The translations under genes and the position numbers were made by a program. A stretch of 64,000 nucleotides of DNA from the NCBI RefSeq assembly GCF_003944835.1, contig NZ_RWIV01000001.1, forward strand, positions 2,333,501 to 2,397,500. The letters are read 5' to 3'. Positions 1 through 10,101 of the stretch are shown piece by piece. Numbering within the stretch: the first letter of the stretch is position 1; every line of letters begins with the position of its first letter. This DNA is from Bacillus sp. HMF5848. Its GTDB lineage: Bacteria; Bacillota; Bacilli; Bacillales; HMF5848. The notes below the pieces were generated by a model. That model saw only the letters and a list, made by a program, of their open reading frames with translations. It made no database searches and was not told the DNA's origin.

Positions 1-998
1 GCAAATTGGCTTCTAAACGCAGCAAGGTGAGGTTCAGGGTCTAGCTCACCATGAATAGCACGTATTCTTTCAACCTCTAGTACTGTTTCAAGTCCCGCAT
101 CATACAATGTTTTGTTAGTCCAAGCCCCATCTTTAGTAAGGTAATGTATATTGGAAGAAACTGATCGAATAACTTTCATGGGAAGCTTCCACTTTTTCAG
201 GCACATCTTTACATCCTCTAAGTCTAGTAAATAAACAAACATTGTCCATCTTTCTGTTGCAGTAGTAAGCTGCTCCCATTTTATGTGAATAAATGTATCA
301 ACGTTAATATCACTATTAATGCAGGGCATGTATTTTATTAATGTTGTTTCAAACATTAATTTAATAGCGGCGGATGCATTTATGCCAGCTAATATCTTTT
401 CAAATTCAGTAGAAATCCTTTCTATCGAAACATGCTTTAATAACGCAGCGTGTTTTATAATAGCTTGTATTGTTCTCTCTGCTAAATTAAAACTTAATTG
501 TGCACAAAATCGGATCGCTCGTAACATACGTAATGCATCCTCATGAAATCGGTCTTCAGGCTTACCGACTGTTATAATTTCACGATTAAGTATAGCTTGT
601 TGACCTAAAAAAGGATCAATAATATGTCCATCTTTCGTCATTGCCATCGCATTCATAGTAAAATCACGACGTTTTAAATCTTCAATAAGGCTATCAATGA
701 ATACTACAGACGCAGGTCTTCTAAAATCTTTATACTCCTCGTCTTGGCGAAATGTTGTTACTTCATATGAACTTTCCTTATGTATCACAACAATGGTTCC
801 ATGTTCGGCACCTACATCTATCGTTTTGGGAAACAATTCTAATATTTGATGTGGTAGCGCAGATGTCGCTATATCTATGTCTTTAATGTCTCGCCCAAGT
901 ATGACATCACGAACAGCTCCGCCAACAAAAAATGCATTATAACCATTTTCTTCTAACTTATCGATTATTGGCAAGGCTTCTCTAAACTGTTCATGCAT
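1..998 (-). CDS. cca: CCA-adding enzyme (tRNA nucleotidyltransferase), 3' end cut by window edge
   Basis: Adds or repairs the CCA end of tRNAs. About 332 codons are visible and the frame is still open at base 1, so the C-terminus is missing. The head has the class II nucleotidyltransferase signatures: GGAVRD at residues 26-31, the metal-binding D-x-D inside DIDIAT (40-45), RRDFTMNAMA near 110-119, and the ED..R..RA.RF template-reading motif near 153-164. The start ATG at 998 has a GGAAAGG-type ribosome site. It lies 13 bases after bshA in the dapB-mgsA-bshB1-bshA-cca order known from B. subtilis. Confidence 0.95.
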   Translation of the reverse strand, partial: MHEQFREALPIIDKLEENGYNAFFVGGAVRDVILGRDIKDIDIATSALPHQILELFPKTIDVGAEHGTIVVIHKESSYEVTTFRQDEEYKDFRRPASVVFIDSLIEDLKRRDFTMNAMAMTKDGHIIDPFLGQQAILNREIITVGKPEDRFHEDALRMLRAIRFCAQLSFNLAERTIQAIIKHAALLKHVSIERISTEFEKILAGINASAAIKLMFETTLIKYMPCINSDINVDTFIHIKWEQLTTATERWTMFVYLLDLEDVKMCLKKWKLPMKVIRSVSSNIHYLTKDGAWTNKTLYDAGLETVLEVERIRAIHGELDPEPHLAAFRSQF

Positions 999-1011
999 CC
1001 TTTCCACATCC

Positions 1012-2142
1012 TTATTCCTCTTTTACTAATCGTTCGTATATTGCTTCATATTGACTTACAATTTTTTCCGATAAAAAGCGTTCTTTAACATATGTTATTG
1101 CATTATGTGACATCGTTTTATGTAATTGTTCGTCTTGTAAGATCTGAATTGCTTTTTGAGAAACTTCGTCTACTGCTCCTAATTCGCACAGATATCCTGT
1201 TTGACCATCTGCTATTACTTCTGGAATGCCTCCAATCTTTGTACCAATACAAGGGACACCACATGCCATCGCTTCTAATAACACGAGACCAAAGCTCTCT
1301 TTTTCTGATAAGAGCAGCTTTAAATCACTGATAGAATATAAGTCTTCAACGTTTTCTTGTTTGCCTAAATATAAGACAGAATTCTCTATACCAAGCTCTC
1401 GCACCACACGTACTGCAGTAGACAATTCAGGACCATCTCCCACAAGTAATAGCTTGCTATCTACCTCTTTGTTTATTTGATAAAAAGCATGGATCACATC
1501 TGGAACACGTTTTACATGTCGAAAATTTGATACATGAATAACAACCTTTTCGTGCGACTTAATGCCATACTCTTCTCGTAAGTGCTGACAGGCCTCTTTT
1601 TTTCCATATACACGTTCATCTATAAAATTGTAAACTGTTTCAATGTCCTTATTAGGCTGAATAATATCATTCGTTTGTTCGACCAAGGCATTTGAAACAG
1701 CTGTCACTACATCTGACTTTTCTATTCCAAATCGAATTAAATCTATCAAGGATGGATCGGATCCAAGAACAGTTATATCTGTTCCATGCAAGGTTGTTAC
1801 TATTTTTGGATTTGACTCAACCATTTGCTTAGCTAACAACGCACAAACAGCATGAGGAATGGCATAATGTGCATGTAGAATATCCAATTCCTCCCGTTTT
1901 ACTACTTCTGCAATTTTACTAGCTAAAGCTAAATCATATGGAGGGTACCGAAACACTGAATACTGATTTACCTCCACTTCATGATAGTAAATGTTGTGGT
2001 ACACCTTTCCAAGCCTAAAGGGCATGCTAGAAGAAATAAAATGAATTTCATGACCTCGCTCGGCTAAAAGCTTACCTAATTCTGTAGCTACTACTCCCGA
2101 TCCACCTACAGTTGGATAGCAAATTATTCCTATACGTAACAT
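1012..2142 (-). CDS. bshA: BshA, N-acetyl-alpha-D-glucosaminyl L-malate synthase (bacillithiol)
   Basis: First step of bacillithiol synthesis: couples UDP-GlcNAc to L-malate. 376 residues, a GT-B retaining glycosyltransferase of family 4. Visible are the N-terminal glycine-rich loop [11 protein letters not shown] near residue 14, HAHYAIPHA near 91, LHGTD near 118, and the C-terminal E-x7-E motif in [15 protein letters not shown] that binds the nucleotide sugar. The start has an AAGGAGA site and follows the bshB1 stop by one base, so the two genes are translationally coupled, as expected for consecutive enzymes. Confidence 0.95.
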   Translation of the reverse strand: MLRIGIICYPTVGGSGVVATELGKLLAERGHEIHFISSSMPFRLGKVYHNIYYHEVEVNQYSVFRYPPYDLALASKIAEVVKREELDILHAHYAIPHAVCALLAKQMVESNPKIVTTLHGTDITVLGSDPSLIDLIRFGIEKSDVVTAVSNALVEQTNDIIQPNKDIETVYNFIDERVYGKKEACQHLREEYGIKSHEKVVIHVSNFRHVKRVPDVIHAFYQINKEVDSKLLLVGDGPELSTAVRVVRELGIENSVLYLGKQENVEDLYSISDLKLLLSEKESFGLVLLEAMACGVPCIGTKIGGIPEVIADGQTGYLCELGAVDEVSQKAIQILQDEQLHKTMSHNAITYVKERFLSEKIVSQYEAIYERLVKEE

Positions 2143-2143
2143 A

Positions 2144-2842
2144 TTACGTCTCCTTCAGTAAGTCTTCTACTAATAAAGGCTTATCTGTCTTGAATCCTTC
2201 AGCAAATAAGACGCCTGCTTCTTTGCCGAACAGTGTTTCACGAGCTTTTATCGTAGGTATGTATTGATTGGTGAGCGGTGTTTCAACAGCCCCTTCTGAT
2301 TTTGTAAATTGACTCTTATACGCCATCAAGGCGGTTATCTTCGTATCCATATAATCTGATATATCTACTAAAAAAGATGGTTTATGAAAACCATTAATCA
2401 TATAATAATGCATATCCTTAATACGATGAGCTGTTTCGCCCTCTACCTCATACTTTCGAATACCAGCAGAAAAAACAGCCTCTTTGACTAACTGTGCACA
2501 ATGACCATGGTCTGGATGTCTGTCAATCGGATATGGTGCGAACACAATTGTTGGTTTATATTTACGAATAACGGATACGACCTTACGAATAGCTTCATCA
2601 GTCACATATAAACCTCGATCTGGTAGACCTAAATTCAGACGTAGATCTAATTGTAAAATTTCAGCTGCTTCAGCTGCTTCGTTCTTCCGAAGAGACACTG
2701 TGCCATTAGAGGACAATTCGGCTTCTGTTAAATCACAAATACCAATTTTATAACCTTTGGCAACCCATTTTGCAATACTTCCTGCCATACCTATTTCTAC
2801 ATCATCCGCATGTGCACCGAACGCTAAAATATCTAATTTCAT
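2144..2842 (-). CDS. bshB1: BshB1, GlcNAc-malate deacetylase (bacillithiol)
   Basis: Second step of bacillithiol synthesis: zinc-dependent deacetylation of GlcNAc-malate to GlcN-malate. 232 residues of the PIG-L/LmbE family. The metal-binding motif [10 protein letters not shown] lies at residues 9-18 and the second ligand motif HPDHGHC near 123-129. Its ATG overlaps the mgsA stop by four bases (ATGA). The final enzyme, BshC, is not in the window. Confidence 0.93.
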   Translation of the reverse strand: MKLDILAFGAHADDVEIGMAGSIAKWVAKGYKIGICDLTEAELSSNGTVSLRKNEAAEAAEILQLDLRLNLGLPDRGLYVTDEAIRKVVSVIRKYKPTIVFAPYPIDRHPDHGHCAQLVKEAVFSAGIRKYEVEGETAHRIKDMHYYMINGFHKPSFLVDISDYMDTKITALMAYKSQFTKSEGAVETPLTNQYIPTIKARETLFGKEAGVLFAEGFKTDKPLLVEDLLKET

Positions 2843-3264
2843 AAGTTTTCCTCGTCTTTTTTTGTTTGCTCATGAATTATTTCACGCCAATGCATGTCGC
2901 CTCGACGAATACCTTGCACTAAAATTTCAGCAGTCCCCATATTTGTTGCCAATGGTATGGCATACACATCACAGAGGCGAACTAGTGCCGTTACGTCTGG
3001 CTCATGTGGCTGAGCTGTCAATGGGTCACGGAAAAAGAAAATAACATCCATCTCATTTTTAGCGATAAGAGCACCAATTTCCTGATCGCCTCCGAGAGGA
3101 CCTGATTGAAATCTATGTATGTTTAAACCAGTTGCTTCCATAATTTTTAAACCAGTTGTACCAGTTGCATAAAGCTCGTGCTGTGCAAATATTTGTTTAT
3201 ATGCAGTTACAAACTGTATTAAATCATTTTTTTTTCGATCGTGAGCAATTAAAGATATTTTCAT
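2839..3264 (-). CDS. mgsA: methylglyoxal synthase
   Basis: Converts dihydroxyacetone phosphate to methylglyoxal and phosphate, a relief valve when phosphorylated sugars build up. 141 residues, close to the usual length. Visible family motifs are IAHDRKKND at the N-terminus, TGTTGLKI near 34, [12 protein letters not shown] near 53, [14 protein letters not shown] near 75 with catalytic Asp, and IPLATN near 102. Bacillithiol helps detoxify methylglyoxal, which fits the overlap with bshB1. Confidence 0.94.
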   Translation of the reverse strand: MKISLIAHDRKKNDLIQFVTAYKQIFAQHELYATGTTGLKIMEATGLNIHRFQSGPLGGDQEIGALIAKNEMDVIFFFRDPLTAQPHEPDVTALVRLCDVYAIPLATNMGTAEILVQGIRRGDMHWREIIHEQTKKDEENL

Positions 3265-3290
3265 TTTGTTGTTCCTCTTTCCTTTGTTTA

Positions 3291-4088
3291 TTACTCAATG
3301 ATATTTTCTAGCCCATATACAAGTGTGTCAATTCCAACAACTGTGTCGACAGATAGTTTCACACCTGTCATGAAAGATTCTCTTGTAAACGAATCGTGAC
3401 GAATAGTAAGAGCTTGTCCTTGACCGCCGAACAATACTTGCTGATGGGCAATAAGTCCTGGCAAACGAACACTATGAATTTTCATCCCTTCAAAATCTGC
3501 CCCTCTTGCTCCAGCTAATGTTTCTTTCTCTTGTTCATGGCCCTGTCCTTTTGCTTCACGAACCGTCGAAATCATTTGAGCTGTTTTAATGGCCGTTCCT
3601 GATGGTGCGTCTAACTTTTGATCATGATGCATTTCAATAATTTCAACATTTGGCAAGTATTTCGCTGCCATTTGAGAGAATTTCATCATTAAGATAGCAC
3701 CAATAGCAAAGTTTGGCGCGATAATCGCTCCTATGTTTTTATCATGACACAATTGCTCAATCTCTTGAAGATCTTTGTCTGTGAAGCCTGTTGTTCCAAC
3801 AACCGGCCTTACACCATACTGAAGTGCAGTTTTCGTATGACGAACACCAACTTCAGGTGTCGTTAAATCAATTAATACGTCTGCTTTAATAGATTGTAAA
3901 CACGAATCTAAATCTGTATAAACAGGGACATCAACTGAATTCGTAGAATGATCCCCCTCATAGGATCTGTCAACAACGGCAACTAATTGATAGTTATTAG
4001 TGTTATTAACAAGCTTAACTGCCTCACTTCCCATACGTCCACGGTATCCCGAAATAACAATACTAATTTGCTTACTCAACTTGACCAC
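3291..4088 (-). CDS. dapB: 4-hydroxy-tetrahydrodipicolinate reductase
   Basis: Lysine, peptidoglycan and dipicolinate pathway enzyme that reduces the DapA product with NAD(P)H. The Rossmann loop [10 protein letters not shown] is at about residues 14-23, and the signature [15 protein letters not shown] near 157 carries the catalytic His and Lys. The frame opens with GTG at 4088. A TTG at 4079 sits better behind the AGGTGG site, so the protein may be three residues shorter (262). It overlaps ypjD by 17 bases. Confidence 0.94.
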   Translation of the reverse strand: MVKLSKQISIVISGYRGRMGSEAVKLVNNTNNYQLVAVVDRSYEGDHSTNSVDVPVYTDLDSCLQSIKADVLIDLTTPEVGVRHTKTALQYGVRPVVGTTGFTDKDLQEIEQLCHDKNIGAIIAPNFAIGAILMMKFSQMAAKYLPNVEIIEMHHDQKLDAPSGTAIKTAQMISTVREAKGQGHEQEKETLAGARGADFEGMKIHSVRLPGLIAHQQVLFGGQGQALTIRHDSFTRESFMTGVKLSVDTVVGIDTLVYGLENIIE

Positions 4089-4425
4089 CTACTCCATCTT
4101 GTTGTATTTTTGTCCAACGATCTTTGTCACGCGTTTGAAATTTATTCATAACGAGACGGTGAGAATCAGCCAGATCTATTTGCAGAGAATTTGCCATACA
4201 AGTAATAACAAATAACAAATCTCCTATTTCCTCTTCAATTGCTTTTGTTTTTTCAGAAGCCTTCTTAGGTTTTTCACCATAATAATGATTAACCTCGCGT
4301 GCTAACTCCCCTAGTTCCTCTGTTAATCGGGCTAACATAGCTAAGGGGCTAAAATAACCTTCTTTAAATTGGCTTATGTATGAATCCACTTCAGCCTGCA
4401 TTTCTTTAATAGTTATATGTTCCAT
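4072..4425 (-). CDS. ypjD: MazG-like nucleotide pyrophosphohydrolase YpjD
   Basis: Small all-alpha NTP pyrophosphatase-type protein, probably a house-cleaning enzyme. About 117 residues. The metal-binding helix pair is visible as [12 protein letters not shown] near 30-41 and [16 protein letters not shown] near 65-80. An upstream GTG at 4434 is in frame, but the AGAGGTGA site is spaced for the ATG at 4425. First gene of the dapB operon, with a sigma-A-like promoter directly upstream. Confidence 0.85.
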   Translation of the reverse strand: MEHITIKEMQAEVDSYISQFKEGYFSPLAMLARLTEELGELAREVNHYYGEKPKKASEKTKAIEEEIGDLLFVITCMANSLQIDLADSHRLVMNKFQTRDKDRWTKIQQDGVGGQVE

Positions 4426-4446
4426 TTTTGTCACCTCTAATTAATT

Positions 4447-4475
4447 ATCGTATCGAATTCACACGCATTTGACAA
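4447..4475 (-). promoter_or_regulatory. sigma-A-like promoter of the ypjD-dapB-mgsA-bshB1-bshA-cca operon
   Basis: On the minus strand TTGTCA (4470-4475) is followed after exactly 17 bases by TACGAT (4447-4452). Transcription would start near 4440, just ahead of the ypjD ribosome site, leaving a very short leader. A plus-strand TTGACA at 4469-4474 overlaps the same block and could serve ypjC. Confidence 0.5.
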
Positions 4476-4612
4476 ACATTTCATGCTTTTTTATTTGGAT
4501 TGTGTTTCCATGATACGTAATTTATAATTGTTGTTGCAATCTTAAATAAAAAAAAATGAAGTAATAAGTAATAGTGAAAAAGATAATGCTTATTTTAAAG
4601 GAGTTTTCTAAT

Positions 4613-5485
4613 ATGAAGTTTGGATTGAAGATTAAAAATATTTTATACATACTTATTGGTTCAGCCATTTTTGCTTTCGGCTTAATTAACTTTAATATTC
4701 AAAATAATCTCGGTGAAGGTGGGTTTACCGGGATTACATTATTGCTGTTTTTCTTATTTAAATTTGACCCAGCCTACACAAATTTGATTTTAAATATTCC
4801 TTTATTTTTTATTGGCTGGAAGTTTCTTGGACGTACTGCTTTCTTATATACTATTATCGGCACTGTTAGCTTATCAGTGTTCTTACGAATTTTCCAAGAG
4901 TACCCAGTTAATATGCCACTAATAGATGATTTAATGTTAGCTGCTCTATTTGCTGGTGTCTTTGTGGGAGTTGGATTAGGTATTGTTTTTCGATACGGTG
5001 GAACGACTGGTGGAGTAGATATAATTGCACGATTAGCACACAAATATATCGGTTGGAGCATGGGTAAAACGATGTTTATGTTTGATGCCTGTGTAATAGT
5101 CGCATCTATTATCTTTTATTTGTCTTACAGAGAAGGTATGTATACTCTTGTAGCTGTTTTTGTTGGAGCTCGCGTTATTGACTTTATGCAAGAAGGAGCT
5201 TATGCAGCAAGAGGTGCTACTATTATATCAGATTTTAGCTTTGAAATTGCTGAAAAAATCATGTTAGAAATGGATCGTGGCGTCACTGTCTTAAAAGGAC
5301 AAGGCTCTTTTACAAAAAAAGATCGTAACGTTCTATACTGTGTCGTTGGTCGAAACGAGATTGTACGTCTTAAAAATGTTATTCATACAGTTGACCCTCA
5401 TGCTTTTGTCGCTGTAAGTGAAGTACATGATGTGCTGGGAGAAGGATTTACTCTTGATGAAAACAAAAATCCTCTTGAGAGGTGA
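4613..5485 (+). CDS. ypjC: YitT/DUF2179 family membrane protein YpjC
   Basis: Multi-pass membrane protein of unknown transport or structural role. The N-terminal two thirds form about five hydrophobic segments with GLGEGGFTG- and RYGGTTGGVD-type motifs. The last 80 or so residues are the soluble DUF2179 domain (KGQGSFTKKDRNVLYCVV). The frame opens at a GTG at 4574, but the ATG at 4613 has an AAAGGAG site at 4597-4603 and is the better start, giving 290 residues. Plus strand, opposite to its neighbours. Confidence 0.85.
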   Translation: MKFGLKIKNILYILIGSAIFAFGLINFNIQNNLGEGGFTGITLLLFFLFKFDPAYTNLILNIPLFFIGWKFLGRTAFLYTIIGTVSLSVFLRIFQEYPVNMPLIDDLMLAALFAGVFVGVGLGIVFRYGGTTGGVDIIARLAHKYIGWSMGKTMFMFDACVIVASIIFYLSYREGMYTLVAVFVGARVIDFMQEGAYAARGATIISDFSFEIAEKIMLEMDRGVTVLKGQGSFTKKDRNVLYCVVGRNEIVRLKNVIHTVDPHAFVAVSEVHDVLGEGFTLDENKNPLER

Positions 5486-5540
5486 AACCAAATTTTAAGA
5501 TTACAGAGTTGATTTAAGTGCTTGTTTACAATAATGTATA

Positions 5541-5573
5541 ACGGATGTTATTGTCTTTGACATCCGTTTTCCT
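5541..5573 (+). terminator. rho-independent terminator of ypjC
   Basis: Stem ACGGATGT (5541-5548) pairs with ACATCCGT (5560-5567), followed by TTTT. It is the only structure seen in the 5486-5797 gap. The rest is AT-rich without a recognisable gene. Confidence 0.8.
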
Positions 5574-5797
5574 AATTTAAACTAACCTTTGTTTGTGACC
5601 ATCTTTACTACAAGACATAGTTAGTTATCGAATTTTCAATAAAATTAAACGTTAATACTTCCTCCATTAAAGTTTAACTTAAGCAAACAGATAAATAAAA
5701 AAATGTAAATGTAAATACCATCTAATAAAACAACTGTTTTTCAAAGTGCATTGAGACTCGAAATAGACTTTTTAAACTCTTAATAACTCAAACACCT

Positions 5798-6145
5798 TTA
5801 AACATTAATCATCAATTCCCTCCTCACCTTAATATCAAACTTCTCTAAGGTATATCTAAATGCAACTCTTGGCATTATATCTTTGTTCCTCTTTATATAT
5901 TCATAGACACAATTCAATTCCATTGTAGACAAGACTTTCAGCTCCACCCATACCCTTAGGTGATGATCATCATCCATCAATTTGTCAGCAATGAGGATTA
6001 ATGTCTCGTTAATTTTTATTTGTTTAATTGATGTTTTAAATTTATTTCTTTCGTATCTGCTTTTTAAAGTAAAAAATCCCCCTTGAAGACAGCAAAGATA
6101 CTGTCTTCCCAAGAGGGGTTTTTTGTATTGTATTATTTCATTCAA
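5798..6145 (-). CDS. hypothetical protein, uncertain reading frame
   Basis: 115-codon frame that I do not recognise. Its first 25-30 codons lie in the strong terminator of the upstream protease gene, so the true start, if any, is internal, for instance Met57 (MDDDHHLRVW). The C-terminal half is charged and looks helical, ending in KFDIKVRRELM. No convincing ribosome site was seen at the first codon. It may be a remnant of a longer gene. Confidence 0.3.
   Translation of the reverse strand: MNEIIQYKKPLLGRQYLCCLQGGFFTLKSRYERNKFKTSIKQIKINETLILIADKLMDDDHHLRVWVELKVLSTMELNCVYEYIKRNKDIMPRVAFRYTLEKFDIKVRRELMINV
6071..6120 (-). terminator. terminator downstream of the YugP-type protease gene
   Basis: Long stem. 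On the minus strand CCCCTCTTGGGAAGACAG pairs with CTGTCTTCAAGGGGG around the loop TATCTTTG, followed by a T run. It lies 40 bases past the stop at 6160. Confidence 0.85.
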
Positions 6146-6159
6146 TTCATTTAAAACAA

Positions 6160-6834
6160 TTAATCCTCTTGTGTCATACCTGTGTACATGAGTATAAAAC
6201 GAACTAACTCCAATACAGCTACAGCTGCGGCGGCAACATAAGTCAATGCTGCGGCATTTAGTACTTTACGAGTGTGACGCTCTTCTTCATTACGAATAAC
6301 ACCTACTGCAACAATCTGATCCATCGCTCTTGATGACGCATTAAACTCAACTGGTAATGTGACAACTTGAAACAATACTGCCGCTGCCATAAAAACAATA
6401 CCTAATAGAAGCGCGCCACTCAATTGGAAAAATATTCCCGCTAAAATAAATAACCAAGAGATATTTGATCCGATGTTAGCGACTGGAACTAGTGCGTGTC
6501 TAAATCTTAAAAACGCATAATTCTCGCTATCCTGCATAGCATGACCAACCTCATGAGCTGCAATAGCGGCACCTGCAACAGAGTGACCATGATAATTTTG
6601 GCTTGATAAGCGCACAACCTTTGAGCGAGGATCGTAATGATCCGAAAGAACACCACGTGTTTCTTCAACTCTTACGTCATATAACCCATTGTGATCAAGT
6701 ATACGACGGGCAACTTCTGCTCCTGTCATTTGAGAAGAAGATGGAACGCGAGAGTACTTTTTGTATGCACTTTTCACACGCATTTGTGCCCACAAAGGTA
6801 CAATAATGAGGATTGCAAAGTAGATTAGAAACAT
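6160..6834 (-). CDS. membrane zinc metallopeptidase, YugP family
   Basis: 224 residues. A TM segment at the N-terminus is followed by a cytosolic region with the zinc-protease helix AAHEVGHAMQD near residue 93 (HExxH-like HEVGH). Two or three further TM segments fill the C-terminal half. The ATG at 6834 has a GGAGG site. The family is annotated as neutral zinc metallopeptidases; the substrate is unknown. It stands between ypjC and ypjB as a single transcription unit with its own terminator. Confidence 0.85.
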   Translation of the reverse strand: MFLIYFAILIIVPLWAQMRVKSAYKKYSRVPSSSQMTGAEVARRILDHNGLYDVRVEETRGVLSDHYDPRSKVVRLSSQNYHGHSVAGAAIAAHEVGHAMQDSENYAFLRFRHALVPVANIGSNISWLFILAGIFFQLSGALLLGIVFMAAAVLFQVVTLPVEFNASSRAMDQIVAVGVIRNEEERHTRKVLNAAALTYVAAAAVAVLELVRFILMYTGMTQED

Positions 6835-6923
6835 TTTGTATTTTTCCTCCGTACTGTTGTAATTTAATCCCCAAACAGAATGTTCAAGGCTTATCTTAAT
6901 TTTCTTATAGGTTTACTGAGTTG

Positions 6924-7706
6924 TCAATTTTTTTGTCTACTTCTTTCACGTTGTCTCGTTGCTTTGTATTTTTTCCACCCTACATAGGTTAACGTAGCAA
7001 TGATGATACTACCGGTTGTAATTATAACCCAGTATAAAGATGGGTCCGCTTCATCCTCTTCAACACCATCAAATATTGACTGTAGTTCACTATCCACCAA
7101 AGCTAAATAATGTCCAGCTTCCACTGAAGAAACCGCTTCTGCATTAACTTTATCTAACCAACTAATATGTGAATCTAACGTCTGTATTATTGTCGGATCA
7201 ACACTAATCATTAAGCTTGGATGAATCATTTCATATAGACGAAAGAATTCGGTTAAATGTGCGCTATACTCATTAGATTGTTTTTGCTCATACGAAGACA
7301 TGACATTTCCTAACTTCCCCATCACAGTATGTTCTAATTCACCCCATAACGGATTGTACTCTGATCGTATAGCATCAATTACAAGACGAAATTGAATGGC
7401 TTTATCTACTTTTATATGATGAGGAATGGATGATGTAGCTATAGCATGGAGAGCATTGCTATGAGTAACAGTCATAATACGAAGCTCATCCATTGTGTAT
7501 GTACGTTCAAAAAAATCAAGTTCATAAAACTCCTCAGAGAATTGATCAAGAAGCTTTTTGGCGGTATCATATCTTTCTTGTTTGACCATTTCCAATACAT
7601 CATCCGATATATCGACTAACCTTGTCCAATCATTGTCTGTACTTGCAATCGTAATTGTTGGCATTATAGTAAATAGAATAAATACCCAAATTATCATTGC
7701 CCGCAT
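6924..7706 (-). CDS. ypjB: sporulation protein YpjB
   Basis: 260 residues with an N-terminal signal peptide or anchor (MIIWVFILFTIMPTITIA), an alpha-helical extracellular domain, one TM helix near residue 225-245 (YWVIITTGSIIIATLTY) and a very basic tail (KKYKATRQRERSRQKN). Length, topology and position match the Spore_YpjB family. An AAGGGGG site precedes the start. Confidence 0.8.
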   Translation of the reverse strand: MRAMIIWVFILFTIMPTITIASTDNDWTRLVDISDDVLEMVKQERYDTAKKLLDQFSEEFYELDFFERTYTMDELRIMTVTHSNALHAIATSSIPHHIKVDKAIQFRLVIDAIRSEYNPLWGELEHTVMGKLGNVMSSYEQKQSNEYSAHLTEFFRLYEMIHPSLMISVDPTIIQTLDSHISWLDKVNAEAVSSVEAGHYLALVDSELQSIFDGVEEDEADPSLYWVIITTGSIIIATLTYVGWKKYKATRQRERSRQKN

Positions 7707-7786
7707 CCTGCATGTCCCCCTTATAGCTTCTAATTCATATGTATGTATGGGTGGACAAGAGTAGACCTATAATTGGACAACTTACT

Positions 7787-8389
7787 TTAATTTCGTGACA
7801 TTGAAAGTGTTAATCTGCTTTTTCGTATACCAACATAATAGCCAATAAATATACTTAATACACTTAGCCAAAAAGTAAAATAGCCAATTTCTGCATAATA
7901 TTGATTTAAATCATGATACCATGGCATCATATTAAAAACGTAATCAATAATATCATTATGAAGAACTACAATTGCAGCAACTGCTAAATGCCACAGCTTA
8001 AAACGATAAAATGGTGCGAACAAGACACCTTCTATGGCCATCGCGCCATGGGAAACCATCAACATTAATCCAATAGGATTTAGTGCTCCATCTTGAATAA
8101 ATAAAAGTGCATTTAAGACAACAGCCCAAACTCCATATTTAAAAAGTGATACGACAGCCAGCGCTTCCATAATAGGCCACTGTTTTCCTAATAAATAAGA
8201 TCCTATAACAAAACAAAAAAACAAAGAAGCTGTTGGACTATCTGGAACGAACATTAAAAATTGTGGTGGTGTTTCTATAAGCTGTGACCCATACCATATG
8301 TATCCATAAATAGTCCCCGCAACATTTATAATAAATAATAACCATAGAACGGGCCTGTCACTCAAAAATCGTATTATATTTACAAACAA
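7787..8389 (-). CDS. ypjA: DUF1405 family membrane protein YpjA
   Basis: 200 residues with about five or six TM helices and several conserved aromatic and His positions. The function is not known. Starts with TTG at 8389, five bases after AGGTGAG. Position between ypjB and qcrC is as in B. subtilis. Confidence 0.8.
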   Translation of the reverse strand: MFVNIIRFLSDRPVLWLLFIINVAGTIYGYIWYGSQLIETPPQFLMFVPDSPTASLFFCFVIGSYLLGKQWPIMEALAVVSLFKYGVWAVVLNALLFIQDGALNPIGLMLMVSHGAMAIEGVLFAPFYRFKLWHLAVAAIVVLHNDIIDYVFNMMPWYHDLNQYYAEIGYFTFWLSVLSIFIGYYVGIRKSRLTLSMSRN

Positions 8390-8581
8390 TTAACTCACCT
8401 ACTTTTTGATAAATTAGGAATTAGCAATAACCTCTCAACATTTCACCAATGGCAAGTATGTTAAGTAATTATAGAAATATCATTTTTATTATTTTACTGA
8501 ATCAAAGCTTATTCATGAAAGAACTCGTTAATATGTGGAATTTTGTATATTATTACAGCTTAAAGTTTTTTGATTATGAAT

Positions 8582-8611
8582 AAAAAGCTGACCTATACGG
8601 TCAGCTTTTTT
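8582..8611. terminator. bidirectional terminator after qcrC
   Basis: AAAAGCTGACC (8583-8593) pairs with GGTCAGCTTTT (8599-8609), with A and T runs on both sides. It lies immediately beyond the qcrC stop and ends the qcrABC operon. Confidence 0.88.
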
Positions 8612-8615
8612 ACAA

Positions 8616-9386
8616 TTATTTACTAGAAACTTCAGCTATAAACTCAGACAGCACCTTTAATTCTTCGTCAGTACCTTTAAAAATACCTGCTGCCATGTCT
8701 CCTATACCATTAACAGCAACATTAGACACATGTTCAGCATCAAATCCACCGCCTACAAGAGCAGGACCAACGCCAGTTACGCCTTGTAAATTGTCGCCGT
8801 GACAACCAATACAGCTTTGTGCAGTATAAATAGCATAGCCTTCCGCATTTTTGTCAACTTCTACTTCTTTAACTATCTTCCCTTGTTCTGCAGCAGCTTC
8901 CCAGTCATGAGTAGCTACAGAGAACCATGTCAAATGTACAATCGCAGCTATTGACAATAGCATCATTCCGGTTGTTATTGGGCGTTTCGATGGTCTTCTT
9001 TCAGGACCTTGATCCAAAAATGGCGCTAAAAGTAGTGCCGTAAACGCAAGACCAGGTATAACAACAGCACCAATTACATTGTATGGACCAGATGCATACG
9101 TGTATTTTAATAATTGATATAAAAATAAGAAATACCAGTCTGGTAATGGAATATATAAAGTGTCAGTCGGATCAGCTACACGCTCAAGCGGTGATGGGTG
9201 CGCTATTGCTAAAGCTATGTAACCAACTAGAAATACTGAACCTACCATCCATTCTTTAAGTAAGAAGTTTGGCCAAAAAGCCTCCGTCTTACCTGGAAAT
9301 TCAGAATAATCTTTTGGAATATTAGGTTTACGATTTGCTGGTACACGTGAATCACCAACAAACTTCATACCTTTCCCTCTATGCAT
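8616..9386 (-). CDS. qcrC: menaquinol:cytochrome c reductase, cytochrome b/c subunit QcrC
   Basis: Fusion of the subunit IV-like part of cytochrome b with a C-terminal c-type cytochrome, typical of Bacillus bc complexes. 256 residues: three TM helices in the first 150, then a c-haem site CIGCH near residue 192 and a distal Met near GDMAAGIF. The haem domain faces outward. The ATG at 9386 has an AAGGAGGG site. Last gene of qcrABC. Confidence 0.94.
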   Translation of the reverse strand: MHRGKGMKFVGDSRVPANRKPNIPKDYSEFPGKTEAFWPNFLLKEWMVGSVFLVGYIALAIAHPSPLERVADPTDTLYIPLPDWYFLFLYQLLKYTYASGPYNVIGAVVIPGLAFTALLLAPFLDQGPERRPSKRPITTGMMLLSIAAIVHLTWFSVATHDWEAAAEQGKIVKEVEVDKNAEGYAIYTAQSCIGCHGDNLQGVTGVGPALVGGGFDAEHVSNVAVNGIGDMAAGIFKGTDEELKVLSEFIAEVSSK

Positions 9387-9423
9387 GCCGCTCTCCCTCC
9401 TTCATAAGTACTCTCAAAAAATT

Positions 9424-10098
9424 TTATAGTGGTCCAGAAATACCTTGTTTTCGAATCATAATGAAGTGAGCAGCCATTAATCCTAGCAACGCACCTGGTA
9501 AGAAAAATACATGAATAGCAAAGAATCGTGTTAATGTTTGAGCTCCAACAATTTCTGGATGTCCAGCTAATAATGTTTTAACCGCTGGACCGATAAGAGG
9601 CACAGATTCGGCAATTTGCAGGCCAACTTTTGTTGCAAAAAGCGCTTTCATATCCCAAGGAAGTAGATATCCTGTAAAACCTAGTCCTAACATAACGCCA
9701 AAAATTAAAACTCCAACGATCCAGTTAAGCTCACGAGGCTTTTTATAGGCACCTTGGAAAAATACACGAAGAGTATGTAAAAACATCATGACAATAACAA
9801 GACTGGCTCCCCAGTGGTGCATACCTCGAACAATTTGTCCAAATGCAACTTCATTTTGAAGATAGTATACTGATTCCCAAGCATTTTTTATGTCAGGAAC
9901 ATAATACATCGTTAAAAACATTCCAGATAGAATTTGAATTACTGTTACAAAAAACGTTAAACCACCAAAGCAATATACAAACGCAGAAAAATGATGCGCT
10001 GGATTAACATGCTCTGGAACTTCATGGTCAGCAATATCGCGCCACATTGGCGTAATATCTAAACGTTCATCGACCCAATCGTATATTTTGTTTAACAT
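9424..10098 (-). CDS. qcrB: menaquinol:cytochrome c reductase, cytochrome b6 subunit QcrB
   Basis: 224-residue b6-type cytochrome with four TM helices. Haem-ligand His pairs are visible at MHHWGAS/FLHTLRV and in the FFAIHVFFLP/AAHFIMIRK helix. The start lies three bases after the qcrA stop with its ribosome site inside the qcrA end. Carries electrons from menaquinol across the membrane. Confidence 0.95.
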   Translation of the reverse strand: MLNKIYDWVDERLDITPMWRDIADHEVPEHVNPAHHFSAFVYCFGGLTFFVTVIQILSGMFLTMYYVPDIKNAWESVYYLQNEVAFGQIVRGMHHWGASLVIVMMFLHTLRVFFQGAYKKPRELNWIVGVLIFGVMLGLGFTGYLLPWDMKALFATKVGLQIAESVPLIGPAVKTLLAGHPEIVGAQTLTRFFAIHVFFLPGALLGLMAAHFIMIRKQGISGPL

Positions 10099-10101
10099 CT
10101 A

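Noticed and set aside
319-546. 75-codon plus-strand frame
   Set aside because: Antisense to cca.
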